Assembly: GCA_030445745.1 (NCBI GenBank) | Contig: JASUTE010000007.1 | Location: 1 to 64,000, forward strand | DNA from: Candidatus Cloacimonadota bacterium | Lineage (GTDB): Bacteria; Cloacimonadota; Cloacimonadia; Cloacimonadales; TCS61 | Direction of reading: 5' to 3' | Length of the DNA: 64,000 bases | Part shown: positions 29,735 through 36,712 of the stretch, one piece after another | Layout of the letters: each line of letters begins with the position of its first letter | How positions within the stretch are numbered: the first letter of the stretch is position 1 | Program-made: the position numbers and the translations under genes | Notes under the pieces: model-generated | Told to the model about the DNA's origin: nothing | Database searches by the model: none | The model's input: only the letters and a program-made list of their open reading frames with translations

Positions 29735-30084
29735 AATATCCTCCTTAGTTGGACAAATTAGATAAATTGAAGATAATTCAGTCAAGATAATTTAATGTAT
29801 GCCAGAGAATTAGAGCAAAATGAATTTAGCAGAAATGGATAAAGAATGGAACGTCCATTACTTACTTAATCTATCAATCTATACATTTCCAAACTGCAAG
29901 CAATAACACTTTAGGATGAAAGTTCAGCGCCAAGCTGAAATATTAAGCGCTATATTTCCAAATAGTTGTAATAATGCCCCGATAAGTTGCTAAAATTAAA
30001 ATTATTAATCTCTATATTAAAATATTCAAAACTAAGCTTGACATATTTAATATTTAAAATTTTTTTTAACAAAAGGAGATAGCT
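29735..30084. other. Intergenic region between divergent transcripts
   Basis: The 350 bases separate the minus-strand lipoprotein gene from the plus-strand DUF2089 module, so promoters for both should lie here. A TTGACA box at 30038-30043 points towards the module, but the matching -10 (17 nt further on) is only TTTTTT. No RNA gene, repeat or convincing small ORF was seen. Confidence 0.5.
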
Positions 30085-30447
30085 ATGAATCGAAGATTAA
30101 AAAAATGCCCTGTCTGTAACAGCGATTTGCAGATTGTGGAATACAGGTGTCCCAATTGCCAAACCAGTATCAGAGGTGAATTTGGAGTGGGAGATTTTGC
30201 TGTACTCTCGGCAGCACAAAATCAGTTTGTAAAAACATTTATCTGCTGTGGCGGTAATATACGTGAGGTGGAAAAAGAGCTGAAGATTTCCTACCCCACG
30301 GTAAAAAACCGCTTAGCGGAAGTGCAGGAAATTTTATGTAATAACAAAACGGCGTCAGCTTCCAATGAGATTTTGGATAAAGTAGAAGCTGGAGAAATAA
30401 GTGTGGAAGAGGCAATTGAAAAAATCAAGCAAGGGAGGAATAAATGA
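30085..30447 (+). CDS. DUF2089 family zinc-ribbon / HTH protein
   Basis: A 120-residue protein of the DUF2089 family. CPVC...CPNC (residues 9-12 and 23-26) form a zinc ribbon, GEFGVGDFAVLSAAQNQFVKTFICCGGNIREVEKELKISYPTVKNRLAEV forms the sigma-like helix-turn-helix, and the tail ILDKVEAGEISVEEAIEKIKQG is a SHOCT-like helical hairpin. The same 'length-of-time D/E-G-KI-EA' hairpin recurs at the C-terminus of the next protein and the N-terminus of the one after. AAAGGAGATAG precedes the ATG. Its stop overlaps the next start as ATGA, so it is translationally coupled; it is a likely DNA-binding regulator of this three-gene module. Confidence 0.88.
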   Translation: MNRRLKKCPVCNSDLQIVEYRCPNCQTSIRGEFGVGDFAVLSAAQNQFVKTFICCGGNIREVEKELKISYPTVKNRLAEVQEILCNNKTASASNEILDKVEAGEISVEEAIEKIKQGRNK

Positions 30448-31697
30448 TTACCTTGGAAAAAAATCAGAAATTTGCAACACCCAGCGGGGTGGTTGTGGAA
30501 ATTTATTTGCAAAATATAGCCTTGGATTTGGCTGGCGGTAATGCTAATGAAACCAACTTAAATTTAAATTGGCAGGCAGAAGAAGATATGCAACTAGAGG
30601 ATCTGCTTCAAGTAGAATATTTTGCAGACGAGAACCGTTTGAAGGTCGAAGAGAAACAGGCCAAAGTGAACAATGCTAAATTTACTGTACAACTACCGCC
30701 AGAATGCGAAGTGCTGGCAGATAACGAAAATGGCAGCATTAGCGCTAATAATTTAGATGGGAATGTGAAACTAAAAACCGAAAATGGTTCTATAAGCTTG
30801 CAGAATAGTCAGGGGAAATTTAGGCTGAAGTCAGAAAATGGCTTTTTACGGGCTAAAGCGATCTCGGGTGAATTGAAATTAAATAATGAGAATGGGGCCA
30901 GCAAAGTTGTGCAATGTTCAGGAAAACTTAAGGTAAAGAGTGAAAATGGGGTTATCCGTGTTTTAGAAGCCGGGTGCGACAAAGCGGAGATTACCAGTGA
31001 AAATGCACTTATTTATTTTGAGTTTGCCGAAATCGAGCAGGGTAAGTTTAAATTCAAAAACGAAAATGGGAAGATCCATCTGGCAGTTCCGTCCCAGCTT
31101 CCTTACAATATCGATGCTGCTACCAAAAGCGGAAAAATGCACATTGGCCTGAAAGGTGAGTACGATGGTGAAAGTGATTCTACTTCCAAGATAATAGAGA
31201 TGACCCAAGGCGCTGGGACAGTAGCAATTAAGGTACAAAATAAGCAAGGTTCGATTAACATAATGCCGGCCAATAAAGGTTTTGGGTATAGCCACCATTT
31301 CGATTTCGATTTTATTACCAATACACTCGATAATGTTCTCGACATTATTCCGCAAGAATATCGGAAAAAAGCACAACAAGATTTCAACAAAACAAAGGAG
31401 AAATTACAGAATATTGATTTAGGAAAAATTTCTGGTAATGTGGAAACCGCTTTGAACGAAGTGAAAGATGAGCTAGATAAATTTGCTCAGAAGGTTTCTG
31501 AATCTAAATTTCAGGAAGACTTGAAGCAAAAAGTACGGCAAGGTGTGCAGAAAGTAAAAACAAACTTAAGTAGCAGTAGCCGAAAAGAGGTAGATGAGCG
31601 CAGTCGTCTAAAAATATTGCAACTTTTGGAAGATGGTAAAATAACTCCCGATGAAGCAGAACGGCTTTTGGCAGCTATAGGTAAAAATGATGAATGA
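30444..31697 (+). CDS. DUF4097-type beta-repeat protein with C-terminal SHOCT-like hairpin
   Basis: A 417-residue protein without a signal peptide. From about residue 90 to 230 it is a ladder of 18-20 residue beta repeats with a conserved S/N-E-N-G core (ADNENGSISANNLDGNV, KTENGSISLQNSQGKF, KSENGFLRAKAISGEL and so on), the DUF4097 'putative adhesin' solenoid. Residues 300-390 are charged and helical, and the end (RSRLKILQLLEDGKITPDEAERLLAAIG) is a SHOCT-like hairpin as in YvlB/LiaX proteins. Firmicute relatives take part in envelope-stress sensing. Without an export signal it would be cytoplasmic as read. Overlaps both neighbours (4 and 11 bases). Confidence 0.82.
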   Translation: MITLEKNQKFATPSGVVVEIYLQNIALDLAGGNANETNLNLNWQAEEDMQLEDLLQVEYFADENRLKVEEKQAKVNNAKFTVQLPPECEVLADNENGSISANNLDGNVKLKTENGSISLQNSQGKFRLKSENGFLRAKAISGELKLNNENGASKVVQCSGKLKVKSENGVIRVLEAGCDKAEITSENALIYFEFAEIEQGKFKFKNENGKIHLAVPSQLPYNIDAATKSGKMHIGLKGEYDGESDSTSKIIEMTQGAGTVAIKVQNKQGSINIMPANKGFGYSHHFDFDFITNTLDNVLDIIPQEYRKKAQQDFNKTKEKLQNIDLGKISGNVETALNEVKDELDKFAQKVSESKFQEDLKQKVRQGVQKVKTNLSSSSRKEVDERSRLKILQLLEDGKITPDEAERLLAAIGKNDE

Positions 31698-32058
31698 AAA
31701 AAGGCGAATTTTGCAGATGGTTGCTGCTGGGAAAATAACCGCCAGAGAGGGTGAAAAATTACTAACTGCTTTGCAAAAAACTAAATCTGCCGAAAAGCTG
31801 TATATCCAAATTACTAGAGAAAATGCCAGCAAACCCAGCCTGAACTTAGCAATTCCTATGAAATATGTTCATTTAGGTTGGAAGCTATTACCCAGCAAGC
31901 TTACAGTGGTTTCCCAGCAGGCAGGCTACGATCTTTCCCAGCTAAATTGGCAGCAGATAAACAGTATGGCTTCGGCTGGCGAAAAAGGTGAGCTGTTCTA
32001 TACTGAGATTACCGAGAAAGATGGCTCTACCAGCGAAGTTAGAGTGTTTATAGAATAA
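31687..32058 (+). CDS. Small SHOCT-like domain protein
   Basis: A 123-residue protein that begins with the same hairpin found at the end of the two preceding proteins (KRRILQMVAAGKITAREGEKLLTALQK, residues 4-30), followed by a compact beta/alpha part (KLYIQITRENASKPSLNLAIPMKYVHLGWKLLP...GELFYTEITEKDGSTSEVRVFIE). This matches small bacterial proteins in which a SHOCT-like helical hairpin precedes a ubiquitin-like fold of unknown function. It overlaps the DUF4097 gene by 11 bases, and two ATG codons (31687, 31690) are possible starts. Third and last gene of the module, with a terminator 4 nt after its stop. Confidence 0.75.
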   Translation: MMNEKRRILQMVAAGKITAREGEKLLTALQKTKSAEKLYIQITRENASKPSLNLAIPMKYVHLGWKLLPSKLTVVSQQAGYDLSQLNWQQINSMASAGEKGELFYTEITEKDGSTSEVRVFIE

Positions 32059-32061
32059 AAA

Positions 32062-32093
32062 AAAGACCGTCGCTTACATTAGCGGCGGTCTTT
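32062..32093 (+). terminator. Terminator of the DUF2089 module (copy 1 of an identical pair)
   Basis: Stem AAAGACCGTCGCT / AGCGGCGGTCTTT (one G-U pair on the plus strand) with a TACATT loop. An identical 32-base sequence lies at 33226-33257. Confidence 0.88.
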
Positions 32094-32176
32094 GTACTAT
32101 TTATTTTTTTGGATCATATACAAAAAGCTAAAATGTTGAGTATTATTTTTTTAAATAAAAAACATATATAAATTAT

Positions 32177-32205
32177 TTGACACATTTTATTTATCGGAAC
32201 ATTTT
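32177..32205 (+). promoter_or_regulatory. Candidate sigma-70-type promoter
   Basis: TTGACA at 32177-32182 and a weak CATTTT 17 nt further (32200-32205) precede the outer-membrane protein gene at 32227. The -35 is perfect, the -10 poor; the upstream gene is closed by a terminator, so some promoter is needed here. Confidence 0.35.
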
Positions 32206-32226
32206 ACCCTTTAAAAGGAGGGATTT

Positions 32227-33219
32227 ATGCTATTTGGTAAAAGTAAAATTATTTTGTTTATTGTGATTTTATGTTTTACTACTGTTTTATTAGAAGCTGC
32301 TGAATTTGGGATAAAAATAGGTACAGGTTATTCCAATTTAGAAAATGGTACATATAAAATGGAATTTAATGGACTGCGGGAATCACAATATTATGAGGCG
32401 TTCTACGATTCAGCAGGTCAAGAAACGATTATCGACACTGCTTTTATAAAAATGATGTTAACCACCACAACAGAAGCGGAAATTGAAAATAAAATGACTT
32501 TTTCAGGTGGTTTTTATGCACGTTTTAATTTACATAAAAATGTAAATAATAAAGAAAAATCTTATAATGGAATAAATCTACTACTGGAAACCAATTATCA
32601 ACATCACAAGGTTACATTTAAGTTTGGTAATTCAATCAATAACTCTATTGTTACTTCACCAGATGTAACTCAAACTATGATAAATTCTGGCCAAATAAGC
32701 AATACCGAGGCTACAAATATTATTTCAGGAGTTAACAGCAATCCGACTTCTGATTTGAGTTTGGATTATGTAGAAATACCATTAATGCTAGAATTGATGA
32801 AAAAGTATGAAAAAACAGAAAGTCCCTACCATAGTGCATATATATATTTTGGTCCTGCTTTACGGGTTTGCTTAAATAGTGTGGAAGAAATTTCTAAAGA
32901 TCTAAAAAGAATATTGCCTCTTTATGAAGAAGGGCTTAATTTCAATTATGAAGCGAGTTCCGATACCGTAACTGTTATTGAGGATTATCGAAAAATAGAA
33001 ACTAGTAGAACTGAAATAGCTGATAGCTTTAATGAAGTAACAAAGTCAATTACAGTAGGTTGCGGTATCCAACTTGATAAAATATTTAATTTAGATTTAG
33101 GCTCAGATACTTTTTCGTTTGATTTTAGAGCAAACATCGGATGGGGAAAGATTAATGATTTTTCTAGCAAAGATTTCACTTTAAATAGCTATAACTTTCT
33201 GTTAGGCTATAAATTCTAA
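32227..33219 (+). CDS. Outer-membrane beta-barrel protein
   Basis: A 330-residue exported protein. A signal peptide (about 1-22, ending LLEAA) is followed by strands with alternating aromatic/hydrophobic residues (EFGIKIGTGYSNLENG, MTFSGGFYARFNL, YNGINLLLETNYQHHKVTF, LDYVEIPLMLELMKKY, SAYIYFGPALRV, FSFDFRANIGWGKINDF) and a terminal strand NSYNFLLGYKF ending in Phe, the usual barrel-assembly signal. The LDYVEIPL...GPAL pattern is that of PorT/OmpW-like small barrels of the FCB group. The partner is unknown. The gene sits as a single cassette between two identical terminators. AAAAGGAGGG precedes the ATG. Confidence 0.8.
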   Translation: MLFGKSKIILFIVILCFTTVLLEAAEFGIKIGTGYSNLENGTYKMEFNGLRESQYYEAFYDSAGQETIIDTAFIKMMLTTTTEAEIENKMTFSGGFYARFNLHKNVNNKEKSYNGINLLLETNYQHHKVTFKFGNSINNSIVTSPDVTQTMINSGQISNTEATNIISGVNSNPTSDLSLDYVEIPLMLELMKKYEKTESPYHSAYIYFGPALRVCLNSVEEISKDLKRILPLYEEGLNFNYEASSDTVTVIEDYRKIETSRTEIADSFNEVTKSITVGCGIQLDKIFNLDLGSDTFSFDFRANIGWGKINDFSSKDFTLNSYNFLLGYKF

Positions 33220-33225
33220 TAAAAA

Positions 33226-33257
33226 AAAGACCGTCGCTTACATTAGCGGCGGTCTTT
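33226..33257. terminator. Terminator (copy 2 of an identical pair) between convergent genes
   Basis: The same 32 bases as 32062-32093, seven nt after the barrel gene's stop and 22 bp before the end of galE on the opposite strand. On the minus strand the stem has one A-C mismatch but could still serve galE. Confidence 0.88.
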
Positions 33258-33279
33258 ATGATATTTTTAAGAAAAGTTT

Positions 33280-34287
33280 TTAGTAACCTTCCGGATTATT
33301 TTTCTGCCAGCGCCAGGAGTCCTCGCACATTTTTAGTAGGTCATATTGTGCCTTCCAGCCCAAATCTTTAGCGGCTTTGGAAGCATCAGCGTAACATTCG
33401 CCGATATCACCGGGGCGTCTTGCGGTAATTTGGTAAGGAATTTTTTTGCCGCTAACCTGAGAAAAAGCAGCTATCACTTCCAATACGGAATATCCGCGCC
33501 CTGTCCCTAAATTATAGGTGACTATGCCGGGTTTTTCTTGTAATTTTTGCAAAGCTGCTAAATGTCCCCGAGCCAGATCGACCACGTGGATATAATCACG
33601 CACGCCGGTGCCATCAGCTGTTTGGTAATCGTTACCAAACACATTCAATTTTTTACGTTTTCCCACAGCAACCTGAGAAATATATGGCATCAAATTATTG
33701 GGAATACCTTGCGGATCTTCACCCATAGTGCCAGAAGGATGAGCTCCCACTGGGTTAAAATAGCGGAGCAGAGCTACATTCCAGCTACTATCGGCATTGT
33801 AAAGATCGCGCATAATTTGTTCGATCATTAATTTGCTGGTACCGTAGGGATTGGTAGTATGTAGTGGGAAATCCTCGGTGATGGGTACCGTTTCCGGCTC
33901 GCCATAAACTGTTGCCGAGCTGGAAAAAACTATATCTTTAATGTTATATTGTGTCATAACTTGCAGAAGAACCAGAGAGCCATTCACATTATTTTCATAG
34001 TAAGCCAAGGGTTTAGCTACCGATTCTCCTACAGCTTTCAATCCGGCAAAGTGAATAACAGCTTCTATGTGGTTTTCCTGGAATATCTTGTGCAGAGCTG
34101 CGCTATCACGAATATCTTCTTGGTAGAATTTAGGTTTATTACCTGTTAGGTTGGAAATGCGGTTCAATACTTCTTGTTTACTGTTGGAAAGATTATCGAT
34201 TATAACTACCCGGTGACCAGCTTGCATCAGTTCCACCACAGTGTGGCTGCCGATATAGCCAGTACCACCTGTTACTAATATATTCAT
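33280..34287 (-). CDS. galE: UDP-glucose 4-epimerase
   Basis: A 335-residue NAD-dependent epimerase interconverting UDP-glucose and UDP-galactose. The Rossmann motif [16 protein letters not shown] is at the N-terminus, [18 protein letters not shown] and SSSATVYG carry the catalytic Ser/Thr region, [12 protein letters not shown] the YxxxK pair, and [44 protein letters not shown] and [12 protein letters not shown] are typical of GalE rather than of other extended SDRs. The length is normal. AAAGGAT precedes the start. The first ten codons and the 5' UTR are repeated 341 bp upstream by insertion of a GIY-YIG element, so the transcript leader is likely to contain the remnant of that element. Confidence 0.96.
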   Translation of the reverse strand: MNILVTGGTGYIGSHTVVELMQAGHRVVIIDNLSNSKQEVLNRISNLTGNKPKFYQEDIRDSAALHKIFQENHIEAVIHFAGLKAVGESVAKPLAYYENNVNGSLVLLQVMTQYNIKDIVFSSSATVYGEPETVPITEDFPLHTTNPYGTSKLMIEQIMRDLYNADSSWNVALLRYFNPVGAHPSGTMGEDPQGIPNNLMPYISQVAVGKRKKLNVFGNDYQTADGTGVRDYIHVVDLARGHLAALQKLQEKPGIVTYNLGTGRGYSVLEVIAAFSQVSGKKIPYQITARRPGDIGECYADASKAAKDLGWKAQYDLLKMCEDSWRWQKNNPEGY

Positions 34288-34346
34288 ATAAGATTTATCC
34301 TTTCTTATGTTTAAATTTCAACTTACAGTTCTCGGCTAGTGGAATC
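34257..34346. repeat. Direct repeat, galE copy (inner)
   Basis: Ninety bases covering galE codons 1-10 (to the GGC Gly codon plus one base) and its 5' UTR. It is identical to 34598-34687. The pair brackets a degraded GIY-YIG gene. Confidence 0.95.
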
Positions 34347-34352
34347 TCGCTT

Positions 34353-34575
34353 TCAGCGGGAATTTGAAAATGAATTTATATAATTTTTAAGACGTTTTTT
34401 AGGGCATCTTTTTTTAAACAAACTTCGTAATAAACTAATTTCAAAGGAACTCTATATTTTGTTGCTGTAACATCACGTTATTGTGTTGTTTTAACCGCTC
34501 TATTAAATCTTTAGTAAAACCGTAATAATATTTATTATCTTTTTAGCTTATAAGCACTTAGGTATAATATTTCAT
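34353..34575 (-). pseudogene. Degraded GIY-YIG nuclease gene (element copy upstream of galE)
   Basis: Near-identical to the intact GIY-YIG gene at 35771-36043, but it reads MKYYT-stop-VLIS-stop-KDNKYYYGFTKDLIERLKQHNN and then shifts frame through a one-base loss (TCACGTTATT against TCACTGTTATT). About 48 bases corresponding to the C-terminal third are also deleted between short TTTTTCAG/TTTTTAGG-like repeats. The hairpin with the homologous stop codon at its 3' end is kept, with one base changed. The gene cannot make the nuclease. High identity to the intact copy points to recent movement or recent loss. Confidence 0.9.
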
Positions 34576-34577
34576 TT

Positions 34578-34628
34578 TCAAATTATTCCACCTGGCAAGC
34601 CAGTACCACCTGTTACTAATATATTCAT
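34578..34628 (-). other. 16-codon leader made of the galE start plus element sequence
   Basis: The outer copy of the galE start runs into the element: [10 protein letters not shown] from galE is followed by LPGGII and TGA. The nuclease ATG lies two bases after the stop. The junction forms CTGGC-TT-GCCAG, a near-palindrome. Identical design to 36046-36096. Confidence 0.75.
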
Positions 34629-34687
34629 ATAAGATTTATCCTTTCTTATGTTTAAATTTCAACTTACAGTTCTCGGCTAGTGGAATC
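34598..34687. repeat. Direct repeat, galE copy (outer)
   Basis: Identical to 34257-34346 over 90 bases. Beyond the repeat the outer copy continues with its own hairpin CCCGATCTCCTCGGG, whereas the inner copy has the element's CGCTTTCAGCG hairpin. Confidence 0.95.
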
Positions 34688-34747
34688 CCGATCTCCTCGG
34701 GTGAAGTAAACTAAGATTCAATCCTAAGCTACAGAACTGTTTTATTT

Positions 34748-35707
34748 CTATAACTCGGGTAAAAAGCCGTTTTCTGTTTGTAGTAGATTTAAATATTGGG
34801 AAACACCTTTTTCTAAAGAGGTGAATTCTGTTTTATACCCGGCATTTCTCAGGTTATTCAGATCGGCTTTAGTAAAGGTTTGGTATGTATCTTCCAGATC
34901 TTGGGGGAAAGGGATAGGCGCGATGCTGCTTTCTGGAAATTGGGATTGTACAAGTTCAGCCAGTTTTTGAAAACTGCGTGCTTCCCCACTCCCACAGTTA
35001 AAAATACCCGATTTTTCCAAATTTTCCAAGAAAAATAAATTAACATCAACAGCATCCTCTACCCAGATAAAATCGCGCAGATAGTTGTCACTGCCTTCAA
35101 ACACACTTATCTTTCCCTCTTTTGCAGCCTGATGATAGAAGTGATAAATCACCGAAGCCATGCGACCTTTATGGTTTTCTTGAGGACCATATACATTAAA
35201 ATAGCGTAGCCCGACAACCTGAGATAGCTCTTTTTTGCTAAAATTATTAGTTAGACGGCGGACGTAGTTGTCGAAAGCAAATTTGGAAAAACCGTAGATG
35301 TTCAAGGGATATTCACTGGCGCGTTCTTCTTTGAAACCATTTTTGCCATGGCCATAAGTGGCAGCACTGGAAGCATAGATGAAATTTATTTTGTTGTTAA
35401 GGGCAAACTTAAGTAATTTTTTGGAATAAGTGTAGTTGTTATCCATCATATATTTTCCATCTTGTTCAACCGTGGAAGAGCAGGCACCTTGATGAAAGAT
35501 GATATCGTAATCGTTGAATTGCTCCAACTGTTGTAAAAAATCATTTTTGTTTATGTAATCTAGGAATTTTAATCTATTCAAATTTAAATGTTTGGCAGCA
35601 TTACTAAGGTTATCTACAATTGTGATATGGTCAAAACCACGTTTGTTGAGTCCATATACCAGGTTACTGCCGATGAAGCCAGCCCCTCCAGTTACTATTA
35701 TTTTCAT
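34748..35707 (-). CDS. rfaD: ADP-L-glycero-D-manno-heptose 6-epimerase
   Basis: A 319-residue extended SDR enzyme that makes ADP-L-glycero-D-manno-heptose for lipopolysaccharide inner core (also named hldD). The start at 35707 is chosen because AAAGGAT lies upstream and the Rossmann motif IIVTGGAGFIGSNLVYGLN then begins at residue 2; an ATG six codons earlier is not needed. HldD signatures are FHQGACSSTVEQDGKYMMDNNY, YASSAATYGHG, NIYGFSKFAFDNYVRR, LRYFNVYGPQENHKGRMASVIYHFY and FEGSDNYLRDFIWVEDAVDVN. It fits with the heptosyltransferase-like gene near 61 kb. Its 5' end and UTR are duplicated upstream by a second, intact GIY-YIG element. Confidence 0.95.
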   Translation of the reverse strand: MKIIVTGGAGFIGSNLVYGLNKRGFDHITIVDNLSNAAKHLNLNRLKFLDYINKNDFLQQLEQFNDYDIIFHQGACSSTVEQDGKYMMDNNYTYSKKLLKFALNNKINFIYASSAATYGHGKNGFKEERASEYPLNIYGFSKFAFDNYVRRLTNNFSKKELSQVVGLRYFNVYGPQENHKGRMASVIYHFYHQAAKEGKISVFEGSDNYLRDFIWVEDAVDVNLFFLENLEKSGIFNCGSGEARSFQKLAELVQSQFPESSIAPIPFPQDLEDTYQTFTKADLNNLRNAGYKTEFTSLEKGVSQYLNLLQTENGFLPEL

Positions 35708-35781
35708 AAGTTTAAATCCTTTCATTAAAAAAAATATAACTTTATGTTCTCGGCCAGTGGAATCCCGCTTTCAGCGGGAAT
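35676..35781. repeat. Direct repeat, rfaD copy (inner)
   Basis: 106 bases covering rfaD codons 1-10, the 5' UTR and the GCGGG hairpin. They match 36065-36170 with one mismatch (35752 G, 36141 A). The pair brackets the intact GIY-YIG gene; the offset between copies is 389 bp. Confidence 0.95.
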
Positions 35782-36043
35782 TTGAAAATGAATTTAAATA
35801 ATTCTTAAGACGGTTTTTCAGAAACATTTTACCATGATGGGTCTTAAAATACTTTTCTCTTTTTAGGGCATCTTTCTTATTAAAACAAACTTCGTAATAA
35901 ACTAATTTCAATGGAGTTCTATATTTCGTTGCTGTAATATCACTGTTATTGTGTTGTTTTAACCGCTCTATTAAATCTTTAGTAAAACCGTAATAATATT
36001 TATTATCTTTTTCGCTTTTAAGTACATAGGTATAATATTTCAT
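35771..36043 (-). CDS. GIY-YIG nuclease of a small mobile element
   Basis: A 90-residue single-domain GIY-YIG protein (UPF0213/YhbQ type): KYYTYVLKSEKDNKYYYGFTKDLIERLKQHN carries the two short strands (YTY...YYYGF in place of GIY...YIG) and the conserved Arg, and LVYYEVCFNKKDALKREKYFKTHHGKMFLKNRLKNYL has the conserved Glu/Lys-Arg-Glu helix of the family. The ATG at 36043 is preferred over an upstream TTG. The stop lies inside the CCCGCTGAAAGCGGG hairpin. It is preceded by an exact copy of the rfaD leader and first ten codons, which may supply transcription and translation. A degraded copy occupies the same relative place before galE. Likely role: DNA cleavage at the Rossmann-motif coding sequence that allows copying into new sites; this is inference. 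Confidence 0.88.
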   Translation of the reverse strand: MKYYTYVLKSEKDNKYYYGFTKDLIERLKQHNNSDITATKYRTPLKLVYYEVCFNKKDALKREKYFKTHHGKMFLKNRLKNYLNSFSNSR

Positions 36044-36045
36044 TT

Positions 36046-36096
36046 TCAAATTATTCCACCTGGCAAGCCAGCCCCTCCAGTTACTATTATTTTCAT
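36046..36096 (-). other. 16-codon leader made of the rfaD start plus element sequence
   Basis: MKIIVTGGAG copied from rfaD continues as LPGGII and TGA, two bases before the nuclease ATG. An AGGTGGA stretch in the element may also act as the nuclease ribosome site. Stop-start proximity suggests translational reinitiation. Confidence 0.75.
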
Positions 36097-36170
36097 AAGT
36101 TTAAATCCTTTCATTAAAAAAAATATAACTTTATGTTCTCGACCAGTGGAATCCCGCTTTCAGCGGGAAT
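36065..36170. repeat. Direct repeat, rfaD copy (outer)
   Basis: Second copy of the rfaD start/UTR/hairpin repeat, 105 of 106 bases identical to 35676-35781. Confidence 0.95.
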
Positions 36171-36712
36171 ATTTTTCCTAAGCATGCTTTTCTTGGACTT
36201 TGCAGTAAATTAGCATTATCAGATTTCTGCAAAATTTTCTTAAAGTTTTTTTATAAGTTTTCTCCGCCCACTAAATTCTACCACAATGAAAAATTCCAGC
36301 AGTTTTCAGGTAGCCTAATATTTCTGAGCAGAGTTTTCTCTGTCTTCTGCTTGGAAACGGAAACGAGGATTTTGTGGCTTCTCTTAAGCTATATCCAGGT
36401 CAGGTAAATTTGCCAATCTCAGCTTTTTGATAGAGTCCATTTTCAACATTTTTTCGGCAACATTCTATCGTTGCGCCTAAATGAATAACATCGAGATTTA
36501 GCTGGTCCGATTCTTTGCTTTAGCTGTTGGCGAAATAAACGAGCAAATAACCAGATAACCCCAGCGTTTCAAAGAGGACAAAATCTATTGCAAAAATTTA
36601 CTAGGGATATTACTCGGTTTAATAAATCGGGGATGATGACGAGTTTTATTTCATAATTTTTTTGCAAAATAAAGCAATGTCAAAATTGCATATTCACAGT
36701 GAAGTGAAAGTT
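36171..36712. other. Non-coding or decayed intergenic region
   Basis: About 540 bases with no acceptable gene. On the minus strand a stretch reads ESDQLNLDVIHLGATIECCRKNVENGLYQKAEIGKF between stops, which might be a remnant, but I do not recognise it. A promoter for the rfaD transcript should lie near its left end. Confidence 0.4.

Noticed and set aside
29820-29910. 28-codon ORF starting MNLAEMDKEW in the gap before the DUF2089 gene
   Set aside because: Too short, no ribosome site and no other support.
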